64,000 bases of DNA. It comes from Muribaculaceae bacterium. Its GTDB lineage: Bacteria > Bacteroidota > Bacteroidia > Bacteroidales > Muribaculaceae. Under the pieces are notes generated by a model. That model was not told the DNA's origin and did no database searches. It saw only the letters and a program-made list of their open reading frames with translations. The DNA lies in contig VSPN01000001.1 in the NCBI GenBank assembly GCA_009775355.1, forward strand, positions 67,701-131,700. Direction: 5' to 3'. Below are positions 8,874-18,300 of this stretch, piece after piece (positions within the stretch are counted from its first letter, which is position 1; each line of letters opens with the position of its first letter). The translations under genes were made by a program, and so were the position numbers.

Positions 8874-10097
8874 ATGAAGAAAACAAACTACGCGGCGTGG
8901 GGTGTTATTCTTGCTGCCATACCGATGCTTGTCGGATGCAGTGAAGACAATGACACGAACCGCACAGGAAAACCGACAGAGATACCTCTCTCTGGAGAAA
9001 CCCGTACTCTCGTGGATAAAGGCAATCAATTCTGCCTCGATCTGCTAAGTGCTGTTTCGCAAGAAAACGATGACAACTTCGTAATATCACCGCTTAGCAT
9101 ATTCACAATGAACGCAATGCTCGCGAACGGCGACGGCGGTCAGGCAAGAAAAGAGATACTCAATGCAATGGGACTTGATGACACTCGCCAGAACCTTGAT
9201 AATCTTAACGATTATTGCAACAGTATGCTGAGGACTCTGCCAAAAGTTGACGCCAACGTCTCCTGTCTGTTCGCTAACGGCATATGGGCAAATCCGGAAC
9301 TAATACCGACAGACATCTTCAGAACCGCTCTCGATGAGTATTTCAACGCAGAATTCCGCCATGTTTCTCCCTCCGGGGAAAACGGACAAAAGGATATCAA
9401 CGACTGGGTAAGCGCCAATACCTCAGGAATGATAAATGACTTTATCACAACTCCTTTTGAAAATATCTCATTTGCAGTACTCAACGCGGTCTATTTCAAT
9501 GGCCAGTGGCAGGAAAAATTCGACAAGGCAAAAACAAAAGCCGCCACATTCCATAACAATGACGGCACAGAATCGACACACATGCAGATGCAAAACTCAG
9601 GCTTCATGAACTATCTGACCACTGACGATTACGATGCGGTGTCTTTAAAATATGGCAATGGGAACTTTGAGATGATAATGGCTCTGCCCAATACCGACAA
9701 TGACAATTTATTGTCAAGGAAATCTCTTGAGTCATTGACTTCCAACTTCAACTCCATGATGCGACTTGAGGTCGATCTCAAGATGCCGCGATTCGAGATC
9801 AACTCTGAACTTGACCTCATCAGGATAATGCCAATTCTCGGCATAAAGGCTCCGTTCGACCATCAACACGGGCTGAATGGTGTATGCAGCTCTGCGATAG
9901 TGCTTGGAAAATTCTATCAGGCAGTGAAAATCGGAGTGAACGAAGAGGGAACAGAAGCAGCCTCTTCCTCAGTTTCCGCCGGTCAGGACATGTCTCCGGG
10001 GCGAACTTTCATCACATTCGACAGACCCTTCATTTTTATGATTCGCGAAACCACAACAGGAGCAATACTGTTTGCAGGCCGTATTAACAGATTGTAA
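8874..10097 (+). CDS. Serpin family protease inhibitor lipoprotein
   Basis: Serine protease inhibitor of the suicide-substrate serpin fold, predicted to sit on the cell surface or in the periplasm. The ATG at 8874 begins a lipoprotein signal ending MLVGC; an upstream in-frame ATG at 8832 lies inside the peptidase gene and is less likely. The hinge of the reactive loop, EEGTEAASSS, fits inhibitory serpins (small residues at P12-P9). Counting 15 residues from the P15 Gly puts Met at P1 and Ser at P1', the same pair as alpha-1-antitrypsin. The C-terminal signature FDRPFIFMIRETTTGAILFAGRI is complete. The C10 peptidase gene 19 bases upstream suggests co-expression; inhibition of that peptidase is inference. 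Confidence 0.93.
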   Translation: MKKTNYAAWGVILAAIPMLVGCSEDNDTNRTGKPTEIPLSGETRTLVDKGNQFCLDLLSAVSQENDDNFVISPLSIFTMNAMLANGDGGQARKEILNAMGLDDTRQNLDNLNDYCNSMLRTLPKVDANVSCLFANGIWANPELIPTDIFRTALDEYFNAEFRHVSPSGENGQKDINDWVSANTSGMINDFITTPFENISFAVLNAVYFNGQWQEKFDKAKTKAATFHNNDGTESTHMQMQNSGFMNYLTTDDYDAVSLKYGNGNFEMIMALPNTDNDNLLSRKSLESLTSNFNSMMRLEVDLKMPRFEINSELDLIRIMPILGIKAPFDHQHGLNGVCSSAIVLGKFYQAVKIGVNEEGTEAASSSVSAGQDMSPGRTFITFDRPFIFMIRETTTGAILFAGRINRL

Positions 10098-10110
10098 CAG
10101 ACCTGATCAA

Positions 10111-10153
10111 CATAAAAAGAGACCGCTTTTAAACAAAGCGGTCTCTTTTTATG
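10111..10153. terminator. Bidirectional terminator between serpin and PiT genes
   Basis: A perfect 19-bp inverted repeat (10111-10129 with 10135-10153) around a TAAAC loop, with a run of five A on the left arm and five T on the right. It serves convergent genes on both sides. Confidence 0.93.
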
Positions 10154-10184
10154 TTGGCGTTTTTTTGTGGGAAGGAGTCTCTGA

Positions 10185-12479
10185 TCATCGGCTTATCCCT
10201 AAGTCTGCCGGGCCAACATGTTTCTTGCGGCTGCGGTATTCGGGATCCCGGAGCTTGGCAAACGCACGCAGGTATTTTCTGATGGACGACACCATCTCCT
10301 GCGTTTCCTGAAGCATGTTGACGTAGACGTAAAGTACAGACATGTCTGATGCGTCACCGTCGCGGAGATGGTCGTGTGCGCGATAATACGTATCGGAGAT
10401 AATGTCTTTAATCTCGTCGCAATGGCGCCTGACCACTGAAATCGGCGCGATGTCGCCCGATCCGATCAATTCGAGAGTGTCGGCAAACAGAGTCATCACA
10501 CGAGCCCTTACAAGTTCATAATCACTCAGGTATTGTTTAGGAAGAGGCAGAAAATTGTTTTCTATATGTTCCTTGCAGACCTCATTGATTCGCCTGAGGT
10601 TATAGAGTATGCCCATGCAGCAGTTGTTGCTCAGATAGAACCAGGCACTTTTCTCAATGGCCATCTCGCGCGAGAGATTACGCAGGCATAGCGTCTCTTT
10701 CCGACGCGCGTTCTTGAGAATGTCTTTCTGCTTTACGAGTCCGGATTCTGTTTTGCGCAGCACTCCGGCGTTCTCGTTAATAAAAGCCGCAGTCATGTCG
10801 CCATACTTTTCGGCTGCATAAGACAGGAACTTGCTCTGCTGCTCTGTAATATAAAGGAGCAGCATCGGCCATGCCGAGTCTTTCTCTCTGGAAGCGATGA
10901 TTGTCTGAAAAAGAGCGTCGCCGTTCTCTCCATTCTGCTTGTTGCGGAATCTGCGGTTGCTTCTGACGATGATGACAACGGTGATAACAGCAAGCAGAAA
11001 CATCACCCAGTGGCCGCCGAAATGCATGGCAGCGACAATAAGACCGGCACCTATGAATGCGGCACCTGCCGTAAGAAACCATCCGCCTATGACGGAAATC
11101 ACGCCTGTGATGCGGAACACTGCACTTTCCCTGCCCCATGCACGGTCGGCAAGAGAGGTACCCATCGCCACCATGAATGTGACAAACGTGGTGGAAAGAG
11201 GGAGCTTCAGCGAGGTGCCGAGTGCGATAAGCGCGCCTGCAAGCACAAGATTGACAGAACCTCGCACAAGATCGAAGGCCGCCCCCTGCTCCATAATGGT
11301 CTGGTCGGTGTCGAAACGCCTGTTGAACCATCTGCGCACACGCACCGGGGTCACTCTCCTCACCCAAGCAAGTAAAGAGAGAGACCATCTGACCAGACGG
11401 CGTGCGATGCGCGATGACCCGAACATCTCGTCGCCACCCTGCTGGCTGCCGAGACCGATCTCGGTCTTTGCCACATTGCGGGCCTTGCGCGATGTGGCGA
11501 GCGAGACCACCATGACCACGCCTGCCCCTATGAGGAAATAGACCGGAGTGTCGGCCGGGCCATTGAGTGAATCCATTAGAAAACCGTGCAGGTCGCCGCC
11601 GCCGTTGGCGGCATAGTCCTGCCATGAAGCAAGACCGCTCAGCGGAACTCCTATAAAGTTCACGAGGTCGTTTCCAGCAAATGCCATTGCAAGCGCGAAT
11701 GTGCCCATGAGAACCACAACCTTGAGCACATTGACACGACACATGTGGAGCAACTGCATCAGAACGGTAAAGAATGCCAGACATGACAGTATGATGACCG
11801 CAGTGTGCTCATTGATCCACAATTTCACTTCCGGCGTCATGAACGTAAGGTCTTTTGCTCCCTTGATAAGAAGGAAGTAAATGATCGCGGTCGAGCAAAT
11901 GCCGCCAAAGATCCCGATCTTCCATTTGAGCCGGCTGCGGTAGTTGAACGAGAAGATCATTCTTGAAAGAAACTGCACCACCGTGCCGAAAAAGAATGCT
12001 ATCGCCACCGACAGGAATATTCCGAGTATCACCGACAAAGCCTTTTCCGTATTCAGAAGATCGTTGAAACCGAGATCCAGGCCTCCGGCCATCTTTATGA
12101 GGGCAACCACAAATGTGGCGCCGAGCAGTTCAAAGACCATCGACACTGTGGTCGATGTCGGCATACCCAACGAATTGAAGATGTCGAGAAGTATTATATC
12201 GGTCACCATGACCGCCATGAAGATGCATATGATGTCGTAGAACGAGAAATGCTCCGGCCTGAATATTCCGTGTCTCGCTATGTCCATCATGCCGTTGCTC
12301 ATCGCCGCACCGATAAAGACTCCTATCGACGCTACAATGAGGACTCTCTTGAAAGAGGCCGCCCCCGAACCTATGGCCGAGTTCAGGAAGTTGACTGCAT
12401 CATTGCTGACACCCACCGACAGGTCGAAGATGGCGAGCATGAACAGAAACACCACTATACAAAGAAACAATATTTCCAT
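10185..12479 (-). CDS. PiT-family inorganic phosphate transporter with C-terminal PhoU-like region
   Basis: Integral inner-membrane phosphate permease of 764 residues from the ATG at 12479, where the hydrophobic helix begins; an ATG nine codons upstream is possible. The duplicated PiT signature is seen in the N-terminal half (GVSNDAVNFLNSAIGSG) and again in AFAGNDLVNFIGVPLSG; about ten membrane segments fill residues 1-520. The last 250 residues are hydrophilic and helical, resembling the PhoU-like tail found on Bacteroidetes PiT proteins. A PhoB/PhoR-type regulator pair lies upstream on the same strand, 91 bases away, in keeping with phosphate-responsive expression. Confidence 0.9.
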   Translation of the reverse strand: MEILFLCIVVFLFMLAIFDLSVGVSNDAVNFLNSAIGSGAASFKRVLIVASIGVFIGAAMSNGMMDIARHGIFRPEHFSFYDIICIFMAVMVTDIILLDIFNSLGMPTSTTVSMVFELLGATFVVALIKMAGGLDLGFNDLLNTEKALSVILGIFLSVAIAFFFGTVVQFLSRMIFSFNYRSRLKWKIGIFGGICSTAIIYFLLIKGAKDLTFMTPEVKLWINEHTAVIILSCLAFFTVLMQLLHMCRVNVLKVVVLMGTFALAMAFAGNDLVNFIGVPLSGLASWQDYAANGGGDLHGFLMDSLNGPADTPVYFLIGAGVVMVVSLATSRKARNVAKTEIGLGSQQGGDEMFGSSRIARRLVRWSLSLLAWVRRVTPVRVRRWFNRRFDTDQTIMEQGAAFDLVRGSVNLVLAGALIALGTSLKLPLSTTFVTFMVAMGTSLADRAWGRESAVFRITGVISVIGGWFLTAGAAFIGAGLIVAAMHFGGHWVMFLLAVITVVIIVRSNRRFRNKQNGENGDALFQTIIASREKDSAWPMLLLYITEQQSKFLSYAAEKYGDMTAAFINENAGVLRKTESGLVKQKDILKNARRKETLCLRNLSREMAIEKSAWFYLSNNCCMGILYNLRRINEVCKEHIENNFLPLPKQYLSDYELVRARVMTLFADTLELIGSGDIAPISVVRRHCDEIKDIISDTYYRAHDHLRDGDASDMSVLYVYVNMLQETQEMVSSIRKYLRAFAKLRDPEYRSRKKHVGPADLGISR

Positions 12480-12570
12480 AGACTTTACATTTGGTTTTAT
12501 TTGCAAAATAACATGGAAATCGTTTCAAAAATGTTACATGTCGGTTAATCTTTTGTGAAATCAGAAGCAG

Positions 12571-14016
12571 TCATGTGACACTGTCGAAAATCATGCGGAA
12601 TGAAAGCCCTCCTGTCCGGAGGTTCTCGACCCTGATGTCTCCACCATGAGCCATGACTGCATTTTTTACGATTGCAAGTCCGAGACCAGTGCCTCCGGCT
12701 GCCCTCGAACGCCCTTTGTCGACACGGTAGAAGCGTTCGAACAGCCGAGGCAGATGTTCGTCCGACACGCCAGTGCCATTGTCGGAAACTGTGACAGCAA
12801 TCTTGTTGGCTGTTACGGAATCCGCCTTGATCGTAAGAGACGACCCGCCGCTATATGCCACGGCATTATCGATCAGGTTGCTGAAAACAGACTCAAGCAA
12901 CGAACGATTGCCTTCGATATAGACAGGAGTCGCGATCCTGACATTAATCATCATTCCTTTGCGGGCAGCCAGAGGGGTTCTGTCAGCCACAACGTCTCTG
13001 ATGACAGACACCAGATCCAGACGTTCTTTCCTTATTGCATCGCCACCTTCGTCCATCCGTGTTATTACGGCGACATCGGCAAGCAGTCGCTGCAGTCTCG
13101 TGGTGTCTGAGAGACATCTGTCGAGAAAAGCCTGACGCTTCTCCTGATTCATGTCGGGATGAGCAAGCAAGGTCTCCACACAAAGTCTGATGGAAGCGAC
13201 CGGAGTCTTGAGCTCATGATTGATATTGCTCGTCAGACGCTTTTTCATACGCTCTCTTTCTTTCTGTTCGTGCATTGCGGCACGGTGTTCCCGGTCGCGG
13301 TCGGCATTTGCCTGCTGCAACCGCGCATAGAGGCGGACTATGTGGTTGGATATGTCTCCGAGCTCGTCATGCGGAAAAGGCTCTGTGTCGGATATCATCA
13401 CGCCCCGCTCCATGTTTTCCGCAAGCCGGCTCAACCGGCTGATGTGGATTCCGACGCGTCTTGTGGCGAAATAACCGAGTACGCACATGACTGCCGTCAC
13501 TGCTCCCATGATCCATAAAAAGCCGTAGTCGGCCTCAAGAAGACTGTCGAGCGAGACTGAATATGGAACGGCTGTGCGAACTATGAAGCCCTGCCTGCCC
13601 CTGCGCGCTGAGTAAAAATAACTTTGGCCTGTGCTTTCACTGTGCCGCCTGACCGCATAACCCGAACCTGTGGCAAGTGCCTGCCTGATCTCCTCCCGGT
13701 CAAGATGACCGGTGCGGTGGATCGGGTCGAGAGTGTTGTCATAGATAACATCTCCGTGGTCAGAGATAACACTTATCCTCAGATCATCAAACGGGATGAA
13801 ATCATCGAATCTGATTTCTGCGGGCTTCTTGCCTTTGGAGATTCCGGCAAGGATGGCTTCATTGACAAGTTGCAGTCTGGAGTCAAGCTCAGCAGCCTTG
13901 AACTGTTTCTCCCTATGATATTGGAAAAACACGAAACAGCCCACCATAAGCAGCGAGTAACCGAGCAGCCAGATGAAAAGTCTGGCCGGGTAAGAGAGTC
14001 TATTCGAAGAAGCCAT
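12571..14016 (-). CDS. Sensor histidine kinase (PhoR/BaeS type)
   Basis: Membrane sensor of 481 residues. A first helix (about residues 10-30), an extracytoplasmic sensor of about 130 residues and a second helix (about 165-185) precede a HAMP linker. The dimerisation domain has the phospho-accepting His in NINHELKTPVASIR. The ATPase domain shows the N-box (SNLIDNAVAYSG), G1 (VSDNGTGVSDEHL) and G2 (GGTGLGLAIVK). It overlaps the preceding response regulator gene by 17 bases, so the two are translationally linked, and the phosphate transporter gene follows 91 bases later. The signal sensed is not evident; phosphate is a guess from the neighbour. Confidence 0.93.
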   Translation of the reverse strand: MASSNRLSYPARLFIWLLGYSLLMVGCFVFFQYHREKQFKAAELDSRLQLVNEAILAGISKGKKPAEIRFDDFIPFDDLRISVISDHGDVIYDNTLDPIHRTGHLDREEIRQALATGSGYAVRRHSESTGQSYFYSARRGRQGFIVRTAVPYSVSLDSLLEADYGFLWIMGAVTAVMCVLGYFATRRVGIHISRLSRLAENMERGVMISDTEPFPHDELGDISNHIVRLYARLQQANADRDREHRAAMHEQKERERMKKRLTSNINHELKTPVASIRLCVETLLAHPDMNQEKRQAFLDRCLSDTTRLQRLLADVAVITRMDEGGDAIRKERLDLVSVIRDVVADRTPLAARKGMMINVRIATPVYIEGNRSLLESVFSNLIDNAVAYSGGSSLTIKADSVTANKIAVTVSDNGTGVSDEHLPRLFERFYRVDKGRSRAAGGTGLGLAIVKNAVMAHGGDIRVENLRTGGLSFRMIFDSVT

Positions 14017-14710
14017 ATCCGTAACCTGATCTTGTTACTATATTTTTACCATATGCTCCGATTTTCTGCCTGATTCTCGTTATATTGACATCAACGACGC
14101 GGTCAAGCACTACAGTCTCCCCGGGCCATATGTCTCTCAGAAGCTCCTCGCGTGAGAATATATGGCCGGGGTCAGCCATCAGCTTCCTCAGGATCTCGAA
14201 TTCTTTTCTTGGCAATTTTACCGTCTCGCCGTCAACACTACATGTCTTGTCGGGAATCGACAGAGAAAGCCCCTTATAGATAAGTCTGTCATGTTCGCGC
14301 GGCTTCGATAGCCTGTAAGCGGCAGACCTTCTGAGCACTGACCTGATTCTGGCAAGAAGTTCACGCAGAGAATAGGGTTTTGTGACATAGTCGTCAGCAC
14401 CGATATCAAGTCCGGAGATGACATCATCCTCGCTGTCGCGCGCGCTGCAGAAAAGAATCGGCACATGTGAGGTGACTGGATTGGACTTCATGATACGCGC
14501 GAGCTGCACACCTGAGATCTCCCCCATCATGACATCGAGCACTACAAGATCATAGGCAGAGAGATCCATCGACAATGCCTGCTCGGCACTATATGCCGAG
14601 CAGGCTGCGTATCCCTCGGCTTCAAGATTGAAACACAATGCCTCGCACAGTGTTTCTTCGTCATCCACAACAAGTATCCGTTTTTTTATTTCATCAGATG
14701 CATGTGTCAT
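14000..14710 (-). CDS. OmpR/PhoB-family response regulator
   Basis: A 236-residue two-component regulator. The receiver domain (residues 10-125) has the acidic pair VDDEE, the phosphorylation site in LVVLDVMMGEISG and the conserved Lys in DYVTKPYSLRELLAR. The C-terminal winged helix (about 145-236) carries LPRKEFEILRKLMADPG and DVNITRIRQKIG, typical of the OmpR class. It is the first gene of a likely operon with the kinase (17-base overlap) and the PiT transporter. It probably controls transcription of its own operon; no binding site is recognisable upstream. Confidence 0.93.
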   Translation of the reverse strand: MTHASDEIKKRILVVDDEETLCEALCFNLEAEGYAACSAYSAEQALSMDLSAYDLVVLDVMMGEISGVQLARIMKSNPVTSHVPILFCSARDSEDDVISGLDIGADDYVTKPYSLRELLARIRSVLRRSAAYRLSKPREHDRLIYKGLSLSIPDKTCSVDGETVKLPRKEFEILRKLMADPGHIFSREELLRDIWPGETVVLDRVVDVNITRIRQKIGAYGKNIVTRSGYGYGFFE

Positions 14711-14800
14711 ATGAATTATTCATACAGTGGCACAAAATTCTTTTTCTTTAATAACAAGATCTCACGATTGTTGTTTCAGAGCTTGCGGAATCTCCGCATC

Positions 14801-14854
14801 ATGACGCAGAACGGGAGAAACCGACGGATGCTCCGTTGATTTCTCCCGCGTCAT
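14801..14854. other. Large imperfect hairpin without a T-run
   Basis: ATGACGC plus GGGAGAAA (14801-14820, interrupted by AGAAC) pairs with TTTCTCCCGCGTCAT (14840-14854), enclosing an inner ACGGA/TCCGT stem. It lies in the 194-base gap between the response regulator start and the end of the DUF805 gene. It may terminate the DUF805 transcript or form part of a leader; no tract of U follows in either direction. Confidence 0.5.
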
Positions 14855-14904
14855 GAAGCCTGACGAATTCACGTCTGCGATTCGTCGCATACCTCAGTCT
14901 ATGA

Positions 14905-15294
14905 TCAGTCAACCATATTCGGTTCGGGTCCGTATTGGTTCATTCCGGCATCGGAAGGCTTACAGAACCATATGATCAGAAGAATCGCGCCAAGAAGAGG
15001 CACAAGCGATATGAATATCCACCAGCCGCTCTTTGAAATATCATGAAGACGGCGGACACAGAGTCCGAGTCCCGGAAGAAGAAGTGCCAGAGAAACCAGA
15101 CCCTGAATCACTGAAACAGCAGTAGAGCCTGCACCGAATATGCCGAGCACAAACCCGATGACAACGCCGAGAATCATGGTGAAAAGCGCATACCACCAGT
15201 ATTCCGAACGCGAAGCACGTCCTGAAAAGTTGCAGTAGTTCTGAGCGAGAGCCTTGTTTACGGCCTCTCCGAAAGATAACTGTTTCTGATACAT
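14905..15294 (-). CDS. DUF805 family membrane protein
   Basis: A 129-residue inner-membrane protein with the DUF805 pattern: N-terminal FSGRASRSEYWWYALF, then hydrophobic segments (about residues 35-55, 63-80 and 95-112), and the conserved RRLHDISKSGWWIFISLVPL between the helices, ending with the short tail NQYGPEP. The family has no established biochemical role. It follows the rpoC terminator on the same strand, so it probably has its own promoter, although no clear consensus is visible before 15294. Confidence 0.9.
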   Translation of the reverse strand: MYQKQLSFGEAVNKALAQNYCNFSGRASRSEYWWYALFTMILGVVIGFVLGIFGAGSTAVSVIQGLVSLALLLPGLGLCVRRLHDISKSGWWIFISLVPLLGAILLIIWFCKPSDAGMNQYGPEPNMVD

Positions 15295-15332
15295 AACAAA
15301 ACAATATAGGTTAGTAATTGAATATTTAAATC

Positions 15333-15368
15333 AGACCTCGCCGCACTTCAATATGTGCGGCGAGGTCT
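15333..15368 (-). terminator. Hairpin terminating the rpoBC transcript
   Basis: A perfect 14-bp stem (15333-15346 with 15355-15368) lies 21 bases after the rpoC stop on the minus strand, followed by UGAUUUAAAU. The stem is GC-rich and the U tract is weak, but the position fits the end of the operon. Confidence 0.75.
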
Positions 15369-15388
15369 CAGTCTATTTCGGTGGCAGG

Positions 15389-18300
15389 TCAGCCGTTAAT
15401 GCCCGCATGCTCGACATCGATGATGTCTTCCGGGCTGTCGGTTAGCTGAAGAGCCGCAAGTTCTTCCTTGTTTGCCACTACGAGTTTCTGATACTCGCGA
15501 AGACCTGTTCCTGCAGGAATCAGATGACCGCAGATCACATTCTCCTTCATTCCTTCGAGAGTGTCTGACTTGCCGTTGATGGCGGCCTCATTGAGCACCT
15601 TGGTGGTTTCCTGGAATGATGCAGCCGACATGAAGCTTGAAGTCTGGAGAGCGGCGCGGGTGATACCCTGAAGAATCTGGCGTGAAGTCGCGGGCACCGC
15701 GTCGCGGACAGTCATGGTGCGGAGATCCTTGCGCTTGAGCGACGAGTTCTCGTCACGGAGCTTGCGCTGTGTGATGATCATGCCCGCACGGTAGGTCTGG
15801 CTGTCGCCGGCGTCGGTAATGTACTTCTTGCCCCATATGCTGTCGTTCTCATCCATGAAGTCGCGCTTGTCGACGATCTGCTGCTCAAGGAAACGTGTAT
15901 CACCCGGATCGATTATGTTGACCTTGCGCATCATCTGGCGGACGATGACCTCGAAGTGCTTGTCATTGATCTTCACACCCTGCATGCGGTACACATCCTG
16001 GACCTCGTTGACAATGTATTCCTGAACGGCCGTCGGCCCCATGATGTTGAGGATATCCTCGGGAGTCGTGGCACCATCGGAAAGAGGCGTACCTGCACGA
16101 ACGTAGTCGTTCTCCTGCACAAGAATCTGTTTTGACAGAGGCACAAGATATTTCTTCTCCTGACCAAGCTTGCTTGTGACGGATATCTCACGGTTGCCTC
16201 TCTTGATCTTGCCGATCATGACCTCACCGTCAATTTCAGAAACGACTGCGGGGTTCGACGGGTTGCGAGCTTCGAACAGCTCAGTGACACGAGGCAGACC
16301 GCCCGTGATGTCACCGGCACTGTTGCTCGCACGCGGAATCTTTACGAATACCTCACCCGGAGTGAGCTTGTCGCCCTCGTTGATGAGAAGGTGAGCGCCT
16401 ACAGGGAGAGAATATGTGCGTATAAGCTCGCCGTCGGCACCGTAGAGCTGAGCCGAAGGAACCTTTGTACGGTCTTTAGACTCGATGATGATCTTTTCGT
16501 GGAGGTTGGTACCCTCTTCCGATTCGACACGGTAGGTGACGCCCTCCTCGACATTCTCGAAACGTACGGTACCGCCCTCTTCTGCCACGATAACGGCATT
16601 GAAGGGGTCCCACTCGCAGATCATCGTTCCGGCAGTGACTTCCTGACCTTCCTTGCAGTAGAGTCTCGAACCATAAGGAATGTTTGCGTTCATGAGCACG
16701 ATGCCCGACTTGGGTTCGACGATACGCATCTCAGCCATACGGCCGACTACGATATCGACTCCGTCCTTGTCTTTGACCGTGCGAAGCTCCTCGATCTCAA
16801 GGCGACCGTCATGACGTGTAGTCACATCCTTCTTCGCAGCGACGTTACCGGCCACACCACCGACGTGGAACGTACGGAGTGTAAGCTGGGTACCCGGCTC
16901 ACCGATCGACTGGGCGGCGATCACGCCGACAGCCTCACCTTTCTGCACCATGCGGTGTGTGGAGAGATTGCGTCCATAGCACTTGGCGCAGACACCTTTC
17001 TTCGACTCACATGTAAGAACCGAACGGATCTCGACAGACTCGATCGGAGATTTCTCTATGCGCTCCGCAGCGGCCTCTGTGATCTCCTCACCGGCGCGGA
17101 CAATGATATCCTCCGGGTTGTAGGGATCGACAACATCGTGCACGGACACGCGGCCGAGGATACGCTCGGAGAGCGACGCCACAACCTCTTCATTGTTCTT
17201 AATCTCGGTGCATACGAGACCACGGAGCGTTCCGCAGTCCTCTTCGTTGATGATCACGTCGTGGGCGACATCGACAAGACGGCGTGTCAGATAACCTGCG
17301 TCGGCAGTCTTGAGCGCGGTGTCGGCAAGACCCTTGCGCGCACCGTGGGTAGAGATGAAGTACTCAAGCACCGACAGACCCTCCTTGAAGTTCGCAAGAA
17401 TCGGGTTCTCGATGATCTGGCCACCCTCGGCACCGGCCTTCTGGGGCTTCGCCATAAGACCACGCATACCTGAAAGCTGACGGATCTGGTCTTTCGAACC
17501 ACGCGCACCGGAGTCAAGCATCATGTAGACAGAGTTGAATCCCTGCTGGTCCTCTTCCATCTGCTTCATCAGAGTGGAGGCGAGATGGTCGTTGACATGT
17601 GTCCAGATATCGATCACCTGATTGTAACGGTCGTTACCGGTGATGAAACCCATCGCGTAATTGTTGAGCACCTCTTCGACTTGAGCATGACCCTCGGCCA
17701 CATACTGGGCTTTCTCTTCGGGTATGATCACATCGCCGAGGTTGAAGCTCAGACCGCCGCGGAATGCCATGCGGTATCCGAGATTCTTGATATCGTCGAG
17801 GAACTGGGCCGAACGAGTCACACCGCAAGTCTTGATGACATTGCTGATGATGCCTCGGAGAGATTTCTTAGATATGATCTCGTTGACATATCCGATCTCC
17901 TTGGGCACATACTGGTTGAACAGGACACGTCCTACAGAAGTATTGTCTCTGAGGACTTTGACAGGTTTACCGTCTACCACATCCTCCACGAGGATCGTTA
18001 CAGGCGCATGAAGAGTGACGCGGCCTTCGTTGTAGGCAATCTCCGCCTCTTCGGGACCGTAGAATATGGTCCCCTCACCCTTGTCGCCCTTGCGGAGCTT
18101 GGTTATATAGTACAGACCGAGCACCATGTCCTGCGAAGGCACGGTGATAGGTGCGCCATTGGCGGGGTTGAGAATGTTGTGAGCACCGAGCATGAGCATC
18201 TGGGCCTCGAGAATGGCCTCGTTGCTGAGAGGAAGGTGCACAGCCATCTGGTCACCGTCGAAGTCAGCATTGAATGCCGTACATGCAAGCGGGTGGAGCT

